Assembly: GCF_024649945.1 (NCBI RefSeq)
Contig: NZ_JANKMS010000004.1
Coordinates: 124,001-188,000 of the forward strand
Direction of reading: 5' to 3'
DNA: 64,000 nt
DNA from: Flavobacterium panacis
GTDB lineage: Bacteria > Bacteroidota > Bacteroidia > Flavobacteriales > Flavobacteriaceae
Part shown: piece by piece, positions 24,719-34,764 of the stretch
Layout of the letters: each line of letters opens with the position of its first letter
Position numbering within the stretch: the first letter of the stretch is position 1
Notes under the pieces: model-generated
What the model saw: only the letters and a program-made list of their open reading frames with translations
What the model was told of the DNA's origin: nothing
The model's database searches: none
Program-made: the position numbers and the translations under genes

Positions 24719-27130
24719 TTAATACAAAGCAGGATATTTAGAAGGATTAACTTCGTGCATCATGTCGTAAATTTTCTCGTAGATATCTTCTGCAGAAGGT
24801 TTAGAGAAGTAATCACCGTCAGTTCCGTAAGCAGGTCTGTGTGCTTTTGCTGCTAAAGTTTGTGGTTTGCTGTCTAAATATTTGTAAGCGTCCTGTTCTT
24901 CTAAAACTTGCTGTAAAATGAATGCTGAAGCTCCGCCAGGAACGTCTTCATCAATTACTAAAAGGCGATTTGTTTTAGCGATACTTTTTACAATGTCTTT
25001 ACTAACGTCAAACGGAAGTAAAGATTGAATGTCGATTACTTCACACTCGATTCCTTTTTCTGCTAATTCATTAGCAGCTTGCATCACCAATCTTAAAGTA
25101 GATCCATAAGAAACTAAAGTAATGTCAGAACCTTCTCTTAAAGTTTCAACCACTCCAATTGGAGTTTTGAATTCACCAAAATTAAGTGGCGTTTTTTCTT
25201 TTAAACGGTATCCATTCAAGCACTCAATAACCAAAGCAGGTTCGTCAGATTCTAACAAAGTGTTATAAAAACCAGCTGCTTGTGTCATATCTCTCGGAAC
25301 CAAAACATGAATTCCGCGAATAGCATTGATAATCATTCCCATTGGAGAACCAGAATGCCAAATTCCTTCCAGACGGTGTCCACGGGTTCTAATGATTAAA
25401 GGCGCTTTTTGTTTTCCAACCGTTCTATATTGTAAAGTTGCTAAATCGTCACTCATGATCTGAATAGCATACAATAAATAATCTAAATACTGAATTTCTG
25501 CAATCGGACGTAAACCTCTTAAAGCCATTCCGATTCCTTGGCCAATAATGGTAGCTTCACGAATTCCGACATCGGCAACACGAAGTTCTCCATATTTTTC
25601 TTGCATTCCTTCTAAACCTTGATTTACGTCTCCGATGTTTCCAACATCTTCACCGAAAATTAAAGTTTCAGGATATTTTGCAAATAAAGCATCAAAGTTA
25701 TCGCGAAGAATCATTCTTCCGTCCAAATCTGGTTTTGCATTTTCTGCATATTTTGGAAGAACTTTTTCTACAGAAAAGACATTTTGAGCAGATTCTGAAT
25801 GCTGATTGCTGCTGAATTTCTCTTGTGTTTCGTTCAGGAATTTTGTAATCCAATTAGACAAAAGTACCTTACTGTTTGGAACTTCAATAAAACGAAGAAT
25901 TTTTCTCGCATAAACTAAAATTTCCTTTTTTAAAGGCGCTTTAATAGCAGCCAATTCAGAAATTAGTTTTTTGATTCTTTCTTTATGATTGATACTCGCT
26001 TCAGCAATTTGTTCTAATAAAGCCAAAAGATTCTTTTGATCCTCAATTATAGGATTGATAAATGAATTCCAAGCTTCTTTTTTAGCTTCCAGAACTTCTT
26101 TCTTTAATTGGAAATCAAGTTCAGCCAATTCTTCTGGAGAAGCAATATTAATGGCAATCATCCATAAACGCATTTGGCGAATACAGTCGAAATCTCTTTC
26201 CCAAGCTAATCTCTCAGCACTTTTGTAACGTTCGTGAGAACCAGAAGTAGAGTGACCTTGTGGCTGTGTTAATTCGTTTACATGAATTAAAACTGGTACG
26301 TGTTCTTCGCGTGCAATGGCGCCGGCTCTTTCATAAGTCGAAACCAATTCGGCATAATCCCAGCCTTTTACTCTAAAGATTTCGTAACCTTTGGCATCTT
26401 CATCACGTTGATATCCTTTTAATATTTCAGAGATATTTTCTTTTGTTGTCTGATGTTTGGCGTGAACAGAAATTCCGTACTCATCATCCCAAACACTCAT
26501 TACCATTGGTACTTGCAAAACTCCAGCAGCGTTTATAGTCTCAAAGAATAAACCTTCAGAAGTACTGGCGTTACCAATAGTTCCCCAAGCCACTTCATTT
26601 CCGTTTACAGAAAATTTGTCTTTAATAGTAATACCATCAACCTCTCTGTAAATTTTTGAAGCCTGCGCTAATCCCAATAATCTTGGCATTTGTCCTGCAG
26701 TTGGAGATATATCTGAACTTGAATTTTTTTGTTTTGTTAAGTCTTTCCAAGAACCGTCTTCGTTCAAACTGTGCGTTACAAAGTGTCCGCCCATTTGTCT
26801 TCCCGCAGACATCGGATCATAAGCTAAATCGGTATGACCATATAAACCAGCAAAAAACTGTTTCGCGTCCAATTCGCCGATAGCCATCATAAAAGTTTGA
26901 TCGCGATAGTATCCAGAACGGAAATCTCCGTTTTTAAAAGCTTTTGCCATTGCCAGCTGCGGAACTTCTTTTCCGTCACCGAAAATTCCAAATTTAGCCT
27001 TTCCTGTTAATACTTCTTTTCGACCTAAAAGACTACATTCACGGCTTGTAACAGCAATTCTATAGTCATTCAATACCTCAGTTTTGAAATCTTCAAATGT
27101 CAATGTAGTATTGTTTTTTTCTTTTATCAT
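24719..27130 (-). CDS. Fused 2-oxo-acid dehydrogenase E1 (alpha and beta in one chain)
   Basis: The 803-residue protein joins an E1 alpha part (about 1-440) and an E1 beta part (about 465-803, with IFGEDVGNIGDVNQGLEG and GIREATIIGQGIGMALRG). It decarboxylates a 2-oxo acid with thiamine diphosphate and passes the acyl group to E2. The substrate in this family is most often branched-chain 2-oxo acid. The TPP motif of the alpha part is changed: GNASTSEG (186-193) in place of GDGATSEG, and WDDEYG (214-219) in place of the NN pair. The length is normal for this fused type. E2 and E3 genes are not in the window. The gene ends at a shared terminator with kdsB. Confidence 0.9.
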   Translation of the reverse strand: MIKEKNNTTLTFEDFKTEVLNDYRIAVTSRECSLLGRKEVLTGKAKFGIFGDGKEVPQLAMAKAFKNGDFRSGYYRDQTFMMAIGELDAKQFFAGLYGHTDLAYDPMSAGRQMGGHFVTHSLNEDGSWKDLTKQKNSSSDISPTAGQMPRLLGLAQASKIYREVDGITIKDKFSVNGNEVAWGTIGNASTSEGLFFETINAAGVLQVPMVMSVWDDEYGISVHAKHQTTKENISEILKGYQRDEDAKGYEIFRVKGWDYAELVSTYERAGAIAREEHVPVLIHVNELTQPQGHSTSGSHERYKSAERLAWERDFDCIRQMRLWMIAINIASPEELAELDFQLKKEVLEAKKEAWNSFINPIIEDQKNLLALLEQIAEASINHKERIKKLISELAAIKAPLKKEILVYARKILRFIEVPNSKVLLSNWITKFLNETQEKFSSNQHSESAQNVFSVEKVLPKYAENAKPDLDGRMILRDNFDALFAKYPETLIFGEDVGNIGDVNQGLEGMQEKYGELRVADVGIREATIIGQGIGMALRGLRPIAEIQYLDYLLYAIQIMSDDLATLQYRTVGKQKAPLIIRTRGHRLEGIWHSGSPMGMIINAIRGIHVLVPRDMTQAAGFYNTLLESDEPALVIECLNGYRLKEKTPLNFGEFKTPIGVVETLREGSDITLVSYGSTLRLVMQAANELAEKGIECEVIDIQSLLPFDVSKDIVKSIAKTNRLLVIDEDVPGGASAFILQQVLEEQDAYKYLDSKPQTLAAKAHRPAYGTDGDYFSKPSAEDIYEKIYDMMHEVNPSKYPALY

Positions 27131-27318
27131 AATCTTGAAGGGTCATGTTTATGTCGCGAAATTACTTAAAAACAATCAATAATCATAATTCTTTAAACTA
27201 AATATAATTTAATTATTTGTATTTAAATTCAAAAAACTACGTACTTTTTTTATGATTTTTTTATGTAAATTTTATGATTTGTGATAATTTCGCAAGTTTT
27301 TGTTTAAAATTTATTTGA

Positions 27319-30147
27319 TTAAAACCATTTTCGAGTAAAAAGAGTAACTAATGTTTTTGGTGAGAAAGTGATTATAAATCGTATTTTTTCATTGTATCTA
27401 GGTTGTGAAACTTCCCATCCGTTATTAGAATAGACCGGAAAATAAAGTTCAAAATAATCTGGAACCAGATTTAAACGTACTCCTGTATCATAAGCAAAGA
27501 ACTCACTTTGATGTTTGTTTTTCATAAAACCAATATCTCCGTATAATTCTACCCAATTCCAAACCGCATAACTAGCGTTTAAAGTCGTCATCCATTGATT
27601 GGCGTAAGAAGGTTCTAATTGTGATTTAAAGCCACCTTCTGCAATTACATATTGCTGACTGAAAAAACCAGTACTTTCAGATCTTCCAAATAAATTATAA
27701 TCAAATAAATAATCGGTTGGTCTGTCTAAACCAAAACTGAAATAATCAGAATTTGTTCTATTGTACAAAAAGGTTCCTGCAAATAATCTCAGGTTGATTT
27801 TACGGTTGTTTTGAAACAATCTTCTGTATTCGATTTCGCCCGAAGCTTTTCCAAATCCTCCAGAAAATTGCAGATCCGTCATAAAACTAAAATGATCAAT
27901 TAGCTCTGTTTTAGTATTAGAGTATCTCGCATTAAAAATAGAATAATTCGGTTTAGAATTATCAGTGATATAGCTGCTCTCCTCACGATTTACAATAACC
28001 TGACGAAATAAAAACAGCTGCTTTCGATTGTCTCTAAAATCTTTTTCACGGATGCGAAAGGCAACCATTGGATTTAATCTTAAATAAGTGGCATCGGGTG
28101 CGTAGTGAAAATAATTTTGACTGATAGAATAACGTACATTGTACAAAGTACTGTTTCTGTAATATTGATTCCATGAAAAAGCAGAAGAACCTGATAAAGT
28201 TCCTGCTTTAATAGAATAGGCCGGATTTATATCAAAATTAAAAGGTTTGTCCAGAATGGTTTTGTTGTGAAAACGTATTCCAGGAGTAAAACCGTCATAA
28301 TAATTGTAAGTAAGCGTCGGAATATATAAAATCTGATTGTAATAAGGATCTTCTAAATCTTTAGCAAAATTAAACTTAATTGGTCGATTGGTGATAACCA
28401 GACTTTTTAGAGATTTCCAGTTGTTTCTTTGGTTGTATTCTGGAACTTCATTGTCGTAGTTTAAAACGATTTTGTCTGCATTTTTTCTGTCAAATTCATA
28501 TACAGAATCCTTGATTGTAGGTTCGACCCATTCCTTAAAAACAACTGTATTTTTCTTTAGTCCGTAAACTGGAATTGGTGCATAAATTCCGGTTTTGTTT
28601 TTAATTGAAAAACGAACACTGTCTGCAGTTCTAGAAACGTGTGTAAATTTATAATCAATAATATCTCTTGAATCGATGATAGTATTAAAGAACCAATCCA
28701 GATTTTTTGGAGTTTTTTTGATTACTATTTTTTCGAAATCGTAACGATTGGTTTGCTGAATTTTGTTTAGGTTGTAAAACTCTTTTACGCTTTCAGGAAC
28801 GATGTTATGGTTCAGATAATCATCTAAATAACTTAAGCTTAAACCCGCACGATATTTACTGGCAATTTGTTCGTTGAATTTGATCAAAGTATTTTTAGGA
28901 TCTCCCAATGGTTGATCTAAATTTTTACGCGCCATCAGCATATAATAATAGCTATATTGCTCGTTAAAAGTCAAATTGGTGATATTGTAACTTTTGAAGA
29001 GTTTCATGTCAGAAAGACGCCCCAGCATTTTTTTATCCAGATGGTTTTCTTCCATGTATTTCATCATGGTGTAAATCTGAATTCCATCATAAACCCAATT
29101 ATCTTTTCGGGAATCTAAGCGAAGGCTGTTCTTTAGATAATTATTTAAAAATGTTTTCAGGAATTGAATTTCAAACATAAAGTCATCAGGAAACGGACTA
29201 ATAAAGGAAGGCAACTGATTTAATCCATAAAAAGGATTTCGGTCATAATCTGTCTGAGAAACCGTGATTTTTTCATGCGGATATTTACCAATAAAATCTG
29301 TCGCAAAAGAAACTACACGATCAATGATGATGGCTTTCTGAATTTCATCAATCTTTTTGTTTTTTATATTGGTTTCAACTTCTATTAAACCATTGTCGTA
29401 GGTTCTGAAACTATTTTGTTTTTCGATGTAAAGGCTAAAATCGGTTCTGTTTTTTCCTAAAAAAGAATAAACGCTATAATCGTTGTTAGAAACATCTTTA
29501 GAAACCGAATTTAAGTCGGTTGTAATAGCATATTGATTGGGAATTTTAATCTCAATTTTATAATCGGCTGTTGCGTTGGCAATATCATCTAAATTGAAAT
29601 TGTTGTATTTTACAAATTCATGGTTTTCAAAACGTGCAGGACTTAAAAACCAGTTTTTTAAAGCCATGCCGCCATTTTGATCAAATCCAAAATGTGTGAA
29701 TTTATCATTCGGAATCTTGGCGATATAAGTAAGATGCAGATCAATTTTCTCTCCTGGAAGTAATTTTTGATTTAATCGAACAATAACATAATCAGGATTT
29801 TTTTCTGTTCTTTCCCATTCAAGTGCTGTGGTGTTGTCTGTAAGACTTAGAATAGTGGTTTTTCCTCTGTCAGCTGCTTTTGCTAAGTGAAAACCTCTGT
29901 AAAACTCATCTGAAAAACGTCTTGCTAAAGGCGTGTTTTTGTCTACAAAAGAATGATTCCAGTCATTTAAAACAATAGAAGTTAAAGTGTCGTTTGAAAT
30001 ATTGTGATACGTAATATCCTGTTTTACATTCAGAGTTTTAAGTTCAAGATTTACCGCCACCTCCATCTCAGAAAGATGTTGTGCTGAAAGTTTTATCGAG
30101 CTAAATAAAACTAAAATAGGGCAGATAATTTTAAAAAACAATTTCAA
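27319..30147 (-). CDS. M1-peptidase-like protein without catalytic zinc site, fused to an outer-membrane barrel
   Basis: The 942-residue protein starts at a TTG with a signal peptide (MKLFFKIICPILVLFSS, ending SAQ). Residues about 25-520 resemble the M1 aminopeptidase fold: the N-terminal beta domain, GFDQNGGMALKNWFLSPARF near 154-173, and the catalytic-domain helix pair. The HEXXH motif is absent: the matching helix reads FLKTFLNNYLKNSL (329-342), and the WLNEG segment is replaced by WVYDG (351-355). The last 400 residues form an outer-membrane beta-barrel like surface antigen family proteins, ending TLVTLFTRKWF. So it is probably an inactive binding domain anchored by a barrel in the outer membrane. 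It is not in an obvious operon. Ligand is unknown. Confidence 0.75.
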   Translation of the reverse strand: MKLFFKIICPILVLFSSIKLSAQHLSEMEVAVNLELKTLNVKQDITYHNISNDTLTSIVLNDWNHSFVDKNTPLARRFSDEFYRGFHLAKAADRGKTTILSLTDNTTALEWERTEKNPDYVIVRLNQKLLPGEKIDLHLTYIAKIPNDKFTHFGFDQNGGMALKNWFLSPARFENHEFVKYNNFNLDDIANATADYKIEIKIPNQYAITTDLNSVSKDVSNNDYSVYSFLGKNRTDFSLYIEKQNSFRTYDNGLIEVETNIKNKKIDEIQKAIIIDRVVSFATDFIGKYPHEKITVSQTDYDRNPFYGLNQLPSFISPFPDDFMFEIQFLKTFLNNYLKNSLRLDSRKDNWVYDGIQIYTMMKYMEENHLDKKMLGRLSDMKLFKSYNITNLTFNEQYSYYYMLMARKNLDQPLGDPKNTLIKFNEQIASKYRAGLSLSYLDDYLNHNIVPESVKEFYNLNKIQQTNRYDFEKIVIKKTPKNLDWFFNTIIDSRDIIDYKFTHVSRTADSVRFSIKNKTGIYAPIPVYGLKKNTVVFKEWVEPTIKDSVYEFDRKNADKIVLNYDNEVPEYNQRNNWKSLKSLVITNRPIKFNFAKDLEDPYYNQILYIPTLTYNYYDGFTPGIRFHNKTILDKPFNFDINPAYSIKAGTLSGSSAFSWNQYYRNSTLYNVRYSISQNYFHYAPDATYLRLNPMVAFRIREKDFRDNRKQLFLFRQVIVNREESSYITDNSKPNYSIFNARYSNTKTELIDHFSFMTDLQFSGGFGKASGEIEYRRLFQNNRKINLRLFAGTFLYNRTNSDYFSFGLDRPTDYLFDYNLFGRSESTGFFSQQYVIAEGGFKSQLEPSYANQWMTTLNASYAVWNWVELYGDIGFMKNKHQSEFFAYDTGVRLNLVPDYFELYFPVYSNNGWEVSQPRYNEKIRFIITFSPKTLVTLFTRKWF

Positions 30148-30221
30148 GAATGGCGCAAAATTTATAGGATATACTTAAGTTACGTACATAAAGTTACTTC
30201 GGTTTTTTGTAAAAATAACAT

Positions 30222-30249
30222 AAAAAAAGCTGTTTAAAAAAACAGCTTT
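30222..30249 (-). terminator. Terminator of the LOG-family gene
   Basis: AAAGCTGTTT and AAACAGCTTT pair around a 4-nt loop, followed on the minus strand by a T run. It is about 115 nt downstream of the stop at 30364. Confidence 0.7.
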
Positions 30250-30363
30250 CAATTTTTGCGATATTTGATGAAATTTAACCCAATAATCGATGTAAGTTTA
30301 TTTGAATTTAATTCGAAACACCAATCTTAAATTTTCTTATATCTCTTATATAATTATAAAAAA

Positions 30364-31092
30364 TTAGAAATTCGGACTTAAATCGTATTTCTTGTAGAAT
30401 TTATCTAAAACATCTACCACTTCATCTTCCGTATCAACGATTTTAAATAAATCCAAATCTTCTGGACTTACCGTATGCATTTTTTCTACCAAAACCGTTT
30501 TTACCCATTCGATTAAACCAGACCAGAATTCAACCCCAACCAAAATAATAGGGAATTTTCCAATTTTCTTAGTCTGAATCAAAGTGATGGCTTCAAACAT
30601 TTCGTCCAAAGTTCCAAAACCGCCTGGCATCACCACAAAACCTTGCGAATATTTAACGAACATTACTTTTCTAACAAAAAAGTAATCAAAATTCAAGTTT
30701 TTATCGTGATCGATATAAGGATTAAAATGCTGTTCAAAAGGAAGTTCAATGTTTAAACCAACAGAAGTTCCACCGCCTAAATGCGCACCTTTATTTCCAG
30801 CTTCCATAATTCCGGGACCACCTCCTGTAATCACACCGTAACCCGCTTTACTAATTTTGTAAGCGATTTTTTCAGCCAATTGATAGTATTTATTGTCTGG
30901 TTTTGTTCTTGCAGATCCAAAAATCGAAACACACGGACCAATTCGTCCCATTGCTTCATAACCGTTTACAAATTCAGACATAATTTTAAAAATTGCCCAG
31001 CTGTCATTGGTTCTAATTTCATTCCACGTTTTTTGTTTCAAACGGTCTTGAATCACTTTATCTTCGTCATTATCAAAATCTTCTAATCTCAT
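30364..31092 (-). CDS. LOG family (TIGR00730) Rossmann-fold protein
   Basis: The 242-residue protein has GGGPGIMEA (90-98) and PGGFGTLDE (156-164), the two motifs of lysine-decarboxylase-like/LOG proteins. Members hydrolyse nucleoside 5'-monophosphates to free base and ribose phosphate, and in plants they activate cytokinins. The extra N-terminus of about 50 residues (MRLEDFDNDEDKVIQDRLKQ) is typical of the bacterial group. Substrate here is unknown, and annotation as a lysine decarboxylase would be wrong. The gene is transcribed alone and ends in a clear terminator. Confidence 0.9.
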   Translation of the reverse strand: MRLEDFDNDEDKVIQDRLKQKTWNEIRTNDSWAIFKIMSEFVNGYEAMGRIGPCVSIFGSARTKPDNKYYQLAEKIAYKISKAGYGVITGGGPGIMEAGNKGAHLGGGTSVGLNIELPFEQHFNPYIDHDKNLNFDYFFVRKVMFVKYSQGFVVMPGGFGTLDEMFEAITLIQTKKIGKFPIILVGVEFWSGLIEWVKTVLVEKMHTVSPEDLDLFKIVDTEDEVVDVLDKFYKKYDLSPNF

Positions 31093-31150
31093 TTTAGGTA
31101 TTTTATAATTTATATTTTATTCTCGGGTTGTAATTGTTTTTGGATTTAAG

Positions 31151-31233
31151 GAGCAGTTTCCTGCTGTCCGCTCTATCTTTTGCGGCGAACCTCGCCACAA
31201 AAGGATGCCGCTCCCATCAGGGCTAGGGCAGTT
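31151..31233. repeat. Dispersed repeat with CTCCCATCAGGGCTAGGGCA core
   Basis: The 83-nt block is GC-richer than its surroundings and includes GGCGAACCTCGCC (imperfect palindrome near 31184) and a closing CTCCCATCAGGGCTAGGG. I recall this block as a repeated intergenic unit in flavobacteria; the copy number in this genome cannot be seen from one window. Confidence 0.5.
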
Positions 31234-31440
31234 GGTTTCAAAATAAACATTAGGTTTAATTGAAAGATCTTTCTTTAAAAACTTTGAGTTTTTCAAAAAA
31301 AGCGGATACTAAATTAACACTTTTTTCTAGAATTGTTATAGAAAATAGGAATTATAATCTAAAAGTAATCTTATGATAATAATCAATTTGAGGTTTTTGA
31401 TTCATTATCAAGTTTATAAGTTTGGAATCTTTTCAGATTC

Positions 31441-31488
31441 AGGAATGCGATCTTTGTCAAAGTTTTAAACTTTGACAAAGATGTTCCT
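31441..31488. repeat. Long palindrome downstream of uvrA
   Basis: ATCTTTGTCAAAGTTT (31450-31465) and its exact reverse complement (31467-31482) are separated by one base, and the outer AGGAA/TTCCT adds five more pairs after a short mismatch. It lies just after the uvrA stop and may end its transcript or belong to a dispersed family. Confidence 0.75.
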
Positions 31489-31491
31489 GTT

Positions 31492-34323
31492 TTATTCCAG
31501 TTCTTTCTTTAGAAACTTAGCGGTATAGCTTTTTTTATTCTCAGCGACTTGTTCTGGTGTTCCTTTGGCAACCAATTGCCCACCGCCTTTTCCACCTTCT
31601 GGACCAATATCAATAATATAATCGGCAAGTTTGATAACATCCATGTTATGTTCGATTACCAAAATGGTATTTCCTTTGTCAACCAATTTATTGATTACTT
31701 CCATTAAAACACGAATGTCTTCAAAATGCAGCCCAGTTGTAGGTTCGTCTAGAATGTAAAAAGTATTTCCAGTATCTTTTTTAGATAATTCTCCTGCTAG
31801 TTTAATACGTTGCGCTTCACCACCGGAAAGTGTTGTACTTTGCTGACCAAGTGTAATGTATCCTAAACCAACATCTTGAATCGTTTTGATTTTTCTGTAA
31901 ATCTTTGGAATATTTTCGAAGAAAGGAACAGCCTCGTCAACCGTCATATCCAAAACATCTGAGATAGATTTTCCTTTGTATCGAATTTCCAAAGTTTCTC
32001 TGTTGAAACGTTTTCCCTGGCAAGTTTCACATTCTACATAAACGTCTGGTAAAAAGTTCATTTCGATTGTTCTAACTCCTGAACCTTCACAGGTTTCGCA
32101 ACGTCCGCCTTTTACGTTAAAGCTGAAACGTCCCGCTTTGTAACCGCGAATCATACTTTCTGAAGTCATTGTAAACAGATTTCTGATTTCGGTGAAAACC
32201 TCCGTGTAAGTTGCCGGATTCGAACGCGGTGTACGTCCAATCGGACTTTGATCAATATCGATTACTTTGTCAATATGCTCTAATCCTTCAATCTTTTTAT
32301 AAGGTTGTGGTTTCTTTACTCCATTAAAATAATACGCATTTAAAATCGGATAAAGCGTTTCGTTAATCAAAGTAGATTTTCCACTTCCTGAAACTCCTGT
32401 AACGCAAGTTAACTGACCTAACGGAACTTCAATCGAAACATTCTTTAAGTTGTTTCCAGTTGCTCCAGTTAGTTTTAAGAATTTGCCATTTCCTTTTCTA
32501 CGCTTTTTCGGAATCTCTAATTTCATTTTACCGTTCAAATATTGAGCAGTAATAGTATTTGATTTTAGCGTTTCTTTTGGTGTTCCAATACTGATGATTT
32601 CTCCACCGTATTTACCTGCTTTTGGGCCGATATCAATTACATAATCGGCTGTTTCGATCATGTCTTTGTCGTGTTCCACTACAATAACAGAGTTTCCAAT
32701 ATCACGTAATTGTTCTAGAGAATGAATTAGTTTTTCGTTGTCTCTTTGGTGCAGACCAATACTTGGCTCATCCAAAATATAAAGAACGCCAACCAATTGC
32801 GAACCAATTTGTGTTGCCAAACGAATACGTTGTGCTTCACCACCAGAAAGTGATTTTGAACTTCGGCTTAAAGCCAAATAATTCAAACCAACATTCATTA
32901 AAAAGTTCAAACGATCTTTAATTTCTTTTACCACTTCAGAAGCAATTAAAAGCTGTTTATCTGTTAAATGATTATTTAAATCTAAAAACCATGCTGTCAA
33001 ATCGGAAATATCCATATCACACAATTCGGTGATGTTTTTCCCATTTACTCTAAAAAATAAAGCTTCTTTTTTAAGACGAGAACCTTCGCAAACTGGACAA
33101 GCAATTTCATCCATAAAATCTTTTGCCCAACGTTTTATGCTGGTTGTAGCACTTTCGTCATATTGATTTTTGATGAAATTTGAGATTCCTTCAAAATCGA
33201 TTTTATATTCTCTTGTAACGCCAAGATCCTTTGAATTGATGGCGAATTTGTCTTTTCCTCCATGTAAAATCATGGTCATGGCTTCTTCCGGAATTTTCTC
33301 AATCGGATCGGTTATTTTAAATCCGAATTTTTCACCGATGGTTTCCAATTGCTTGAAAATCCATGAAGATTTATATTCTCCAAGTGGCGCAAAACCACCT
33401 GCTTTTATGGATAGTTTTGGATTCGGAATAATCTTCTTTACATTAATCTCGTGTACCGTTCCTAATCCATTACAATGCGGACAAGCCCCTTTTGGTGAGT
33501 TGAACGAAAACAAATTCGGTTCCGGATTTTGATATGAAATTCCAGTTGAAGGACACATCAAATTTCTACTGAAATAACGTACTTCATTAGAATCCTGATC
33601 TAAAATCATCAAGACATTTTCACCATGATGCATGGCGGTATTAATACTTTCAGATAATCTTTTTTGAGTGTCAGGATTATCTTCAATGACCATTCTATCA
33701 ACCACAATTTCGATGTCGTGAGTTTTGTAACGGTCTAATTTCATTCCTGCAACCAAATCCTGAACTTCTCCGTTTACGCGGACTTTCAAGAATCCTTGTT
33801 TGGTAATCTGTTGGAATAATTCGGCGTAATGTCCTTTTCTGGCTTTAATTACTGGCGCTAGAATATTGATTCGTTTTCCGTTATAATCCTGAATAATCAA
33901 ATCTTTAATTTGCTCATCAGAATACGAAACCATTTTTTCGCCTGTATTATAACTATAAGCATCAGCCCCACGAGCGTATAAAAGTCGAAGGAAATCGTAA
34001 ATTTCAGTAATAGTTCCAACCGTAGAACGCGGACTTTTGCTGGTCGTTTTTTGTTCAATAGCAATTACAGGAGAAAGTCCGTCGATTTTATCAACGTCAG
34101 GACGCTCTAAACCGCCAAGAAATTGTCTGGCATAAGCCGAAAAAGTTTCAACATAACGACGCTGACCTTCAGCATAAATCGTATCAAATGCCAAAGATGA
34201 CTTTCCTGAACCCGATAAACCAGTAATAACAACCAGTTTTTCACGAGGAATAGAAATGTCTATATTTTTAAGATTATGAACTCTTGCACCAAGAACTTCA
34301 ATAGTATTGTCTTTATCTAACAT
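31492..34323 (-). CDS. uvrA: Excinuclease ABC subunit A
   Basis: The DNA-damage recognition ATPase of nucleotide excision repair, 943 residues from the ATG at 34323. The first Walker A is GLSGSGKSS (35-43), and the second copy has [14 protein letters not shown]. The two ABC signatures are present as [12 protein letters not shown] and [15 protein letters not shown]. Zinc sites are visible ([25 protein letters not shown] with CETCQGKRF). The length is normal. An earlier TTG at 34335 is rejected because the -7 box TAACTTTG is at 34340-34347. It is followed by a palindrome. Confidence 0.97.
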   Translation of the reverse strand: MLDKDNTIEVLGARVHNLKNIDISIPREKLVVITGLSGSGKSSLAFDTIYAEGQRRYVETFSAYARQFLGGLERPDVDKIDGLSPVIAIEQKTTSKSPRSTVGTITEIYDFLRLLYARGADAYSYNTGEKMVSYSDEQIKDLIIQDYNGKRINILAPVIKARKGHYAELFQQITKQGFLKVRVNGEVQDLVAGMKLDRYKTHDIEIVVDRMVIEDNPDTQKRLSESINTAMHHGENVLMILDQDSNEVRYFSRNLMCPSTGISYQNPEPNLFSFNSPKGACPHCNGLGTVHEINVKKIIPNPKLSIKAGGFAPLGEYKSSWIFKQLETIGEKFGFKITDPIEKIPEEAMTMILHGGKDKFAINSKDLGVTREYKIDFEGISNFIKNQYDESATTSIKRWAKDFMDEIACPVCEGSRLKKEALFFRVNGKNITELCDMDISDLTAWFLDLNNHLTDKQLLIASEVVKEIKDRLNFLMNVGLNYLALSRSSKSLSGGEAQRIRLATQIGSQLVGVLYILDEPSIGLHQRDNEKLIHSLEQLRDIGNSVIVVEHDKDMIETADYVIDIGPKAGKYGGEIISIGTPKETLKSNTITAQYLNGKMKLEIPKKRRKGNGKFLKLTGATGNNLKNVSIEVPLGQLTCVTGVSGSGKSTLINETLYPILNAYYFNGVKKPQPYKKIEGLEHIDKVIDIDQSPIGRTPRSNPATYTEVFTEIRNLFTMTSESMIRGYKAGRFSFNVKGGRCETCEGSGVRTIEMNFLPDVYVECETCQGKRFNRETLEIRYKGKSISDVLDMTVDEAVPFFENIPKIYRKIKTIQDVGLGYITLGQQSTTLSGGEAQRIKLAGELSKKDTGNTFYILDEPTTGLHFEDIRVLMEVINKLVDKGNTILVIEHNMDVIKLADYIIDIGPEGGKGGGQLVAKGTPEQVAENKKSYTAKFLKKELE

Positions 34324-34339
34324 AATTTTGAGCAAAACG

Positions 34340-34347
34340 CAAAGTTA
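34340..34347 (-). promoter_or_regulatory. -7 box of uvrA
   Basis: The minus strand reads TAACTTTG, 16 nt before the ATG at 34323, giving a very short leader. No spaced TTG and no SOS-type box were seen. Confidence 0.55.
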
Positions 34348-34404
34348 CCACTTTGATTTGTTCTTTTTGTGCTCGATAGCAAAAGTTTATGTTACAATTA
34401 ATAA

Positions 34405-34437
34405 CAAAAAACGCTGACTTTAGATTGGTCAGCGTTT
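34405..34437 (-). terminator. Terminator of the four-gene accessory cassette
   Basis: AAACGCTGAC and GTCAGCGTTT pair around a 9-nt loop, and the minus strand continues with a T run. It directly follows the stop of the last cassette gene at 34443. Confidence 0.85.
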
Positions 34438-34442
34438 CTTGA

Positions 34443-34754
34443 TTATTTGTCTACGTGTAACGTTTTTGATTTTTTTAAATAAATTACCGAAGCTATTATT
34501 CCGAAACAAATAGATGTTTTAAGGAACATTTGATAATACATATTTTCATATAATTTTTCGAAAAGAAAAAATGGTATCAAAGCTATGAAGGGTAAAACGA
34601 CGATTAAACAGCTCAGAAAATAATAAAATTTTATGACATCAAGGGTGGTAATTTTGTCTTCTTCATCTGAGCTTTTAATCATGATTCGCAAAAAGATTGC
34701 AAGTAGAAAATTAGGGCAGCTAACCGCGAGAAAAAATTTAATAAGTCCTTTCAT
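34443..34754 (-). CDS. Small three-helix membrane protein of the accessory cassette
   Basis: The 103-residue product has three predicted membrane segments: about 6-26 (FFLAVSCPNFLLAIFLRIM), 40-66 (VIKFYYFLSCLIVVLPFIAL) and 77-95 (MFLKTSICFGIIASVIYL), with a short acidic linker (SSDEEDK) between the first two and a basic tail (KKSKTLHVDK). I recognise no family. It is the last gene of the cassette, 10 nt after the helical 205-residue protein, and is followed by a strong terminator. Such small helical membrane proteins next to a helical soluble protein may form a pore or anchor, but that is a guess. Confidence 0.6.
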   Translation of the reverse strand: MKGLIKFFLAVSCPNFLLAIFLRIMIKSSDEEDKITTLDVIKFYYFLSCLIVVLPFIALIPFFLFEKLYENMYYQMFLKTSICFGIIASVIYLKKSKTLHVDK

Positions 34755-34764
34755 TTTTCATTTT

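Larger units (their letters stand above)
31093..31491. other. 399-base intergenic region holding two repeat elements
   Basis: It separates the LOG-family gene from uvrA. It contains the CCGCTCCCATCAGGGCTAGG-type element (31151-31233) and the palindrome at 31441-31488 near the uvrA stop. Nothing resembling a gene is seen in the rest. Confidence 0.6.
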
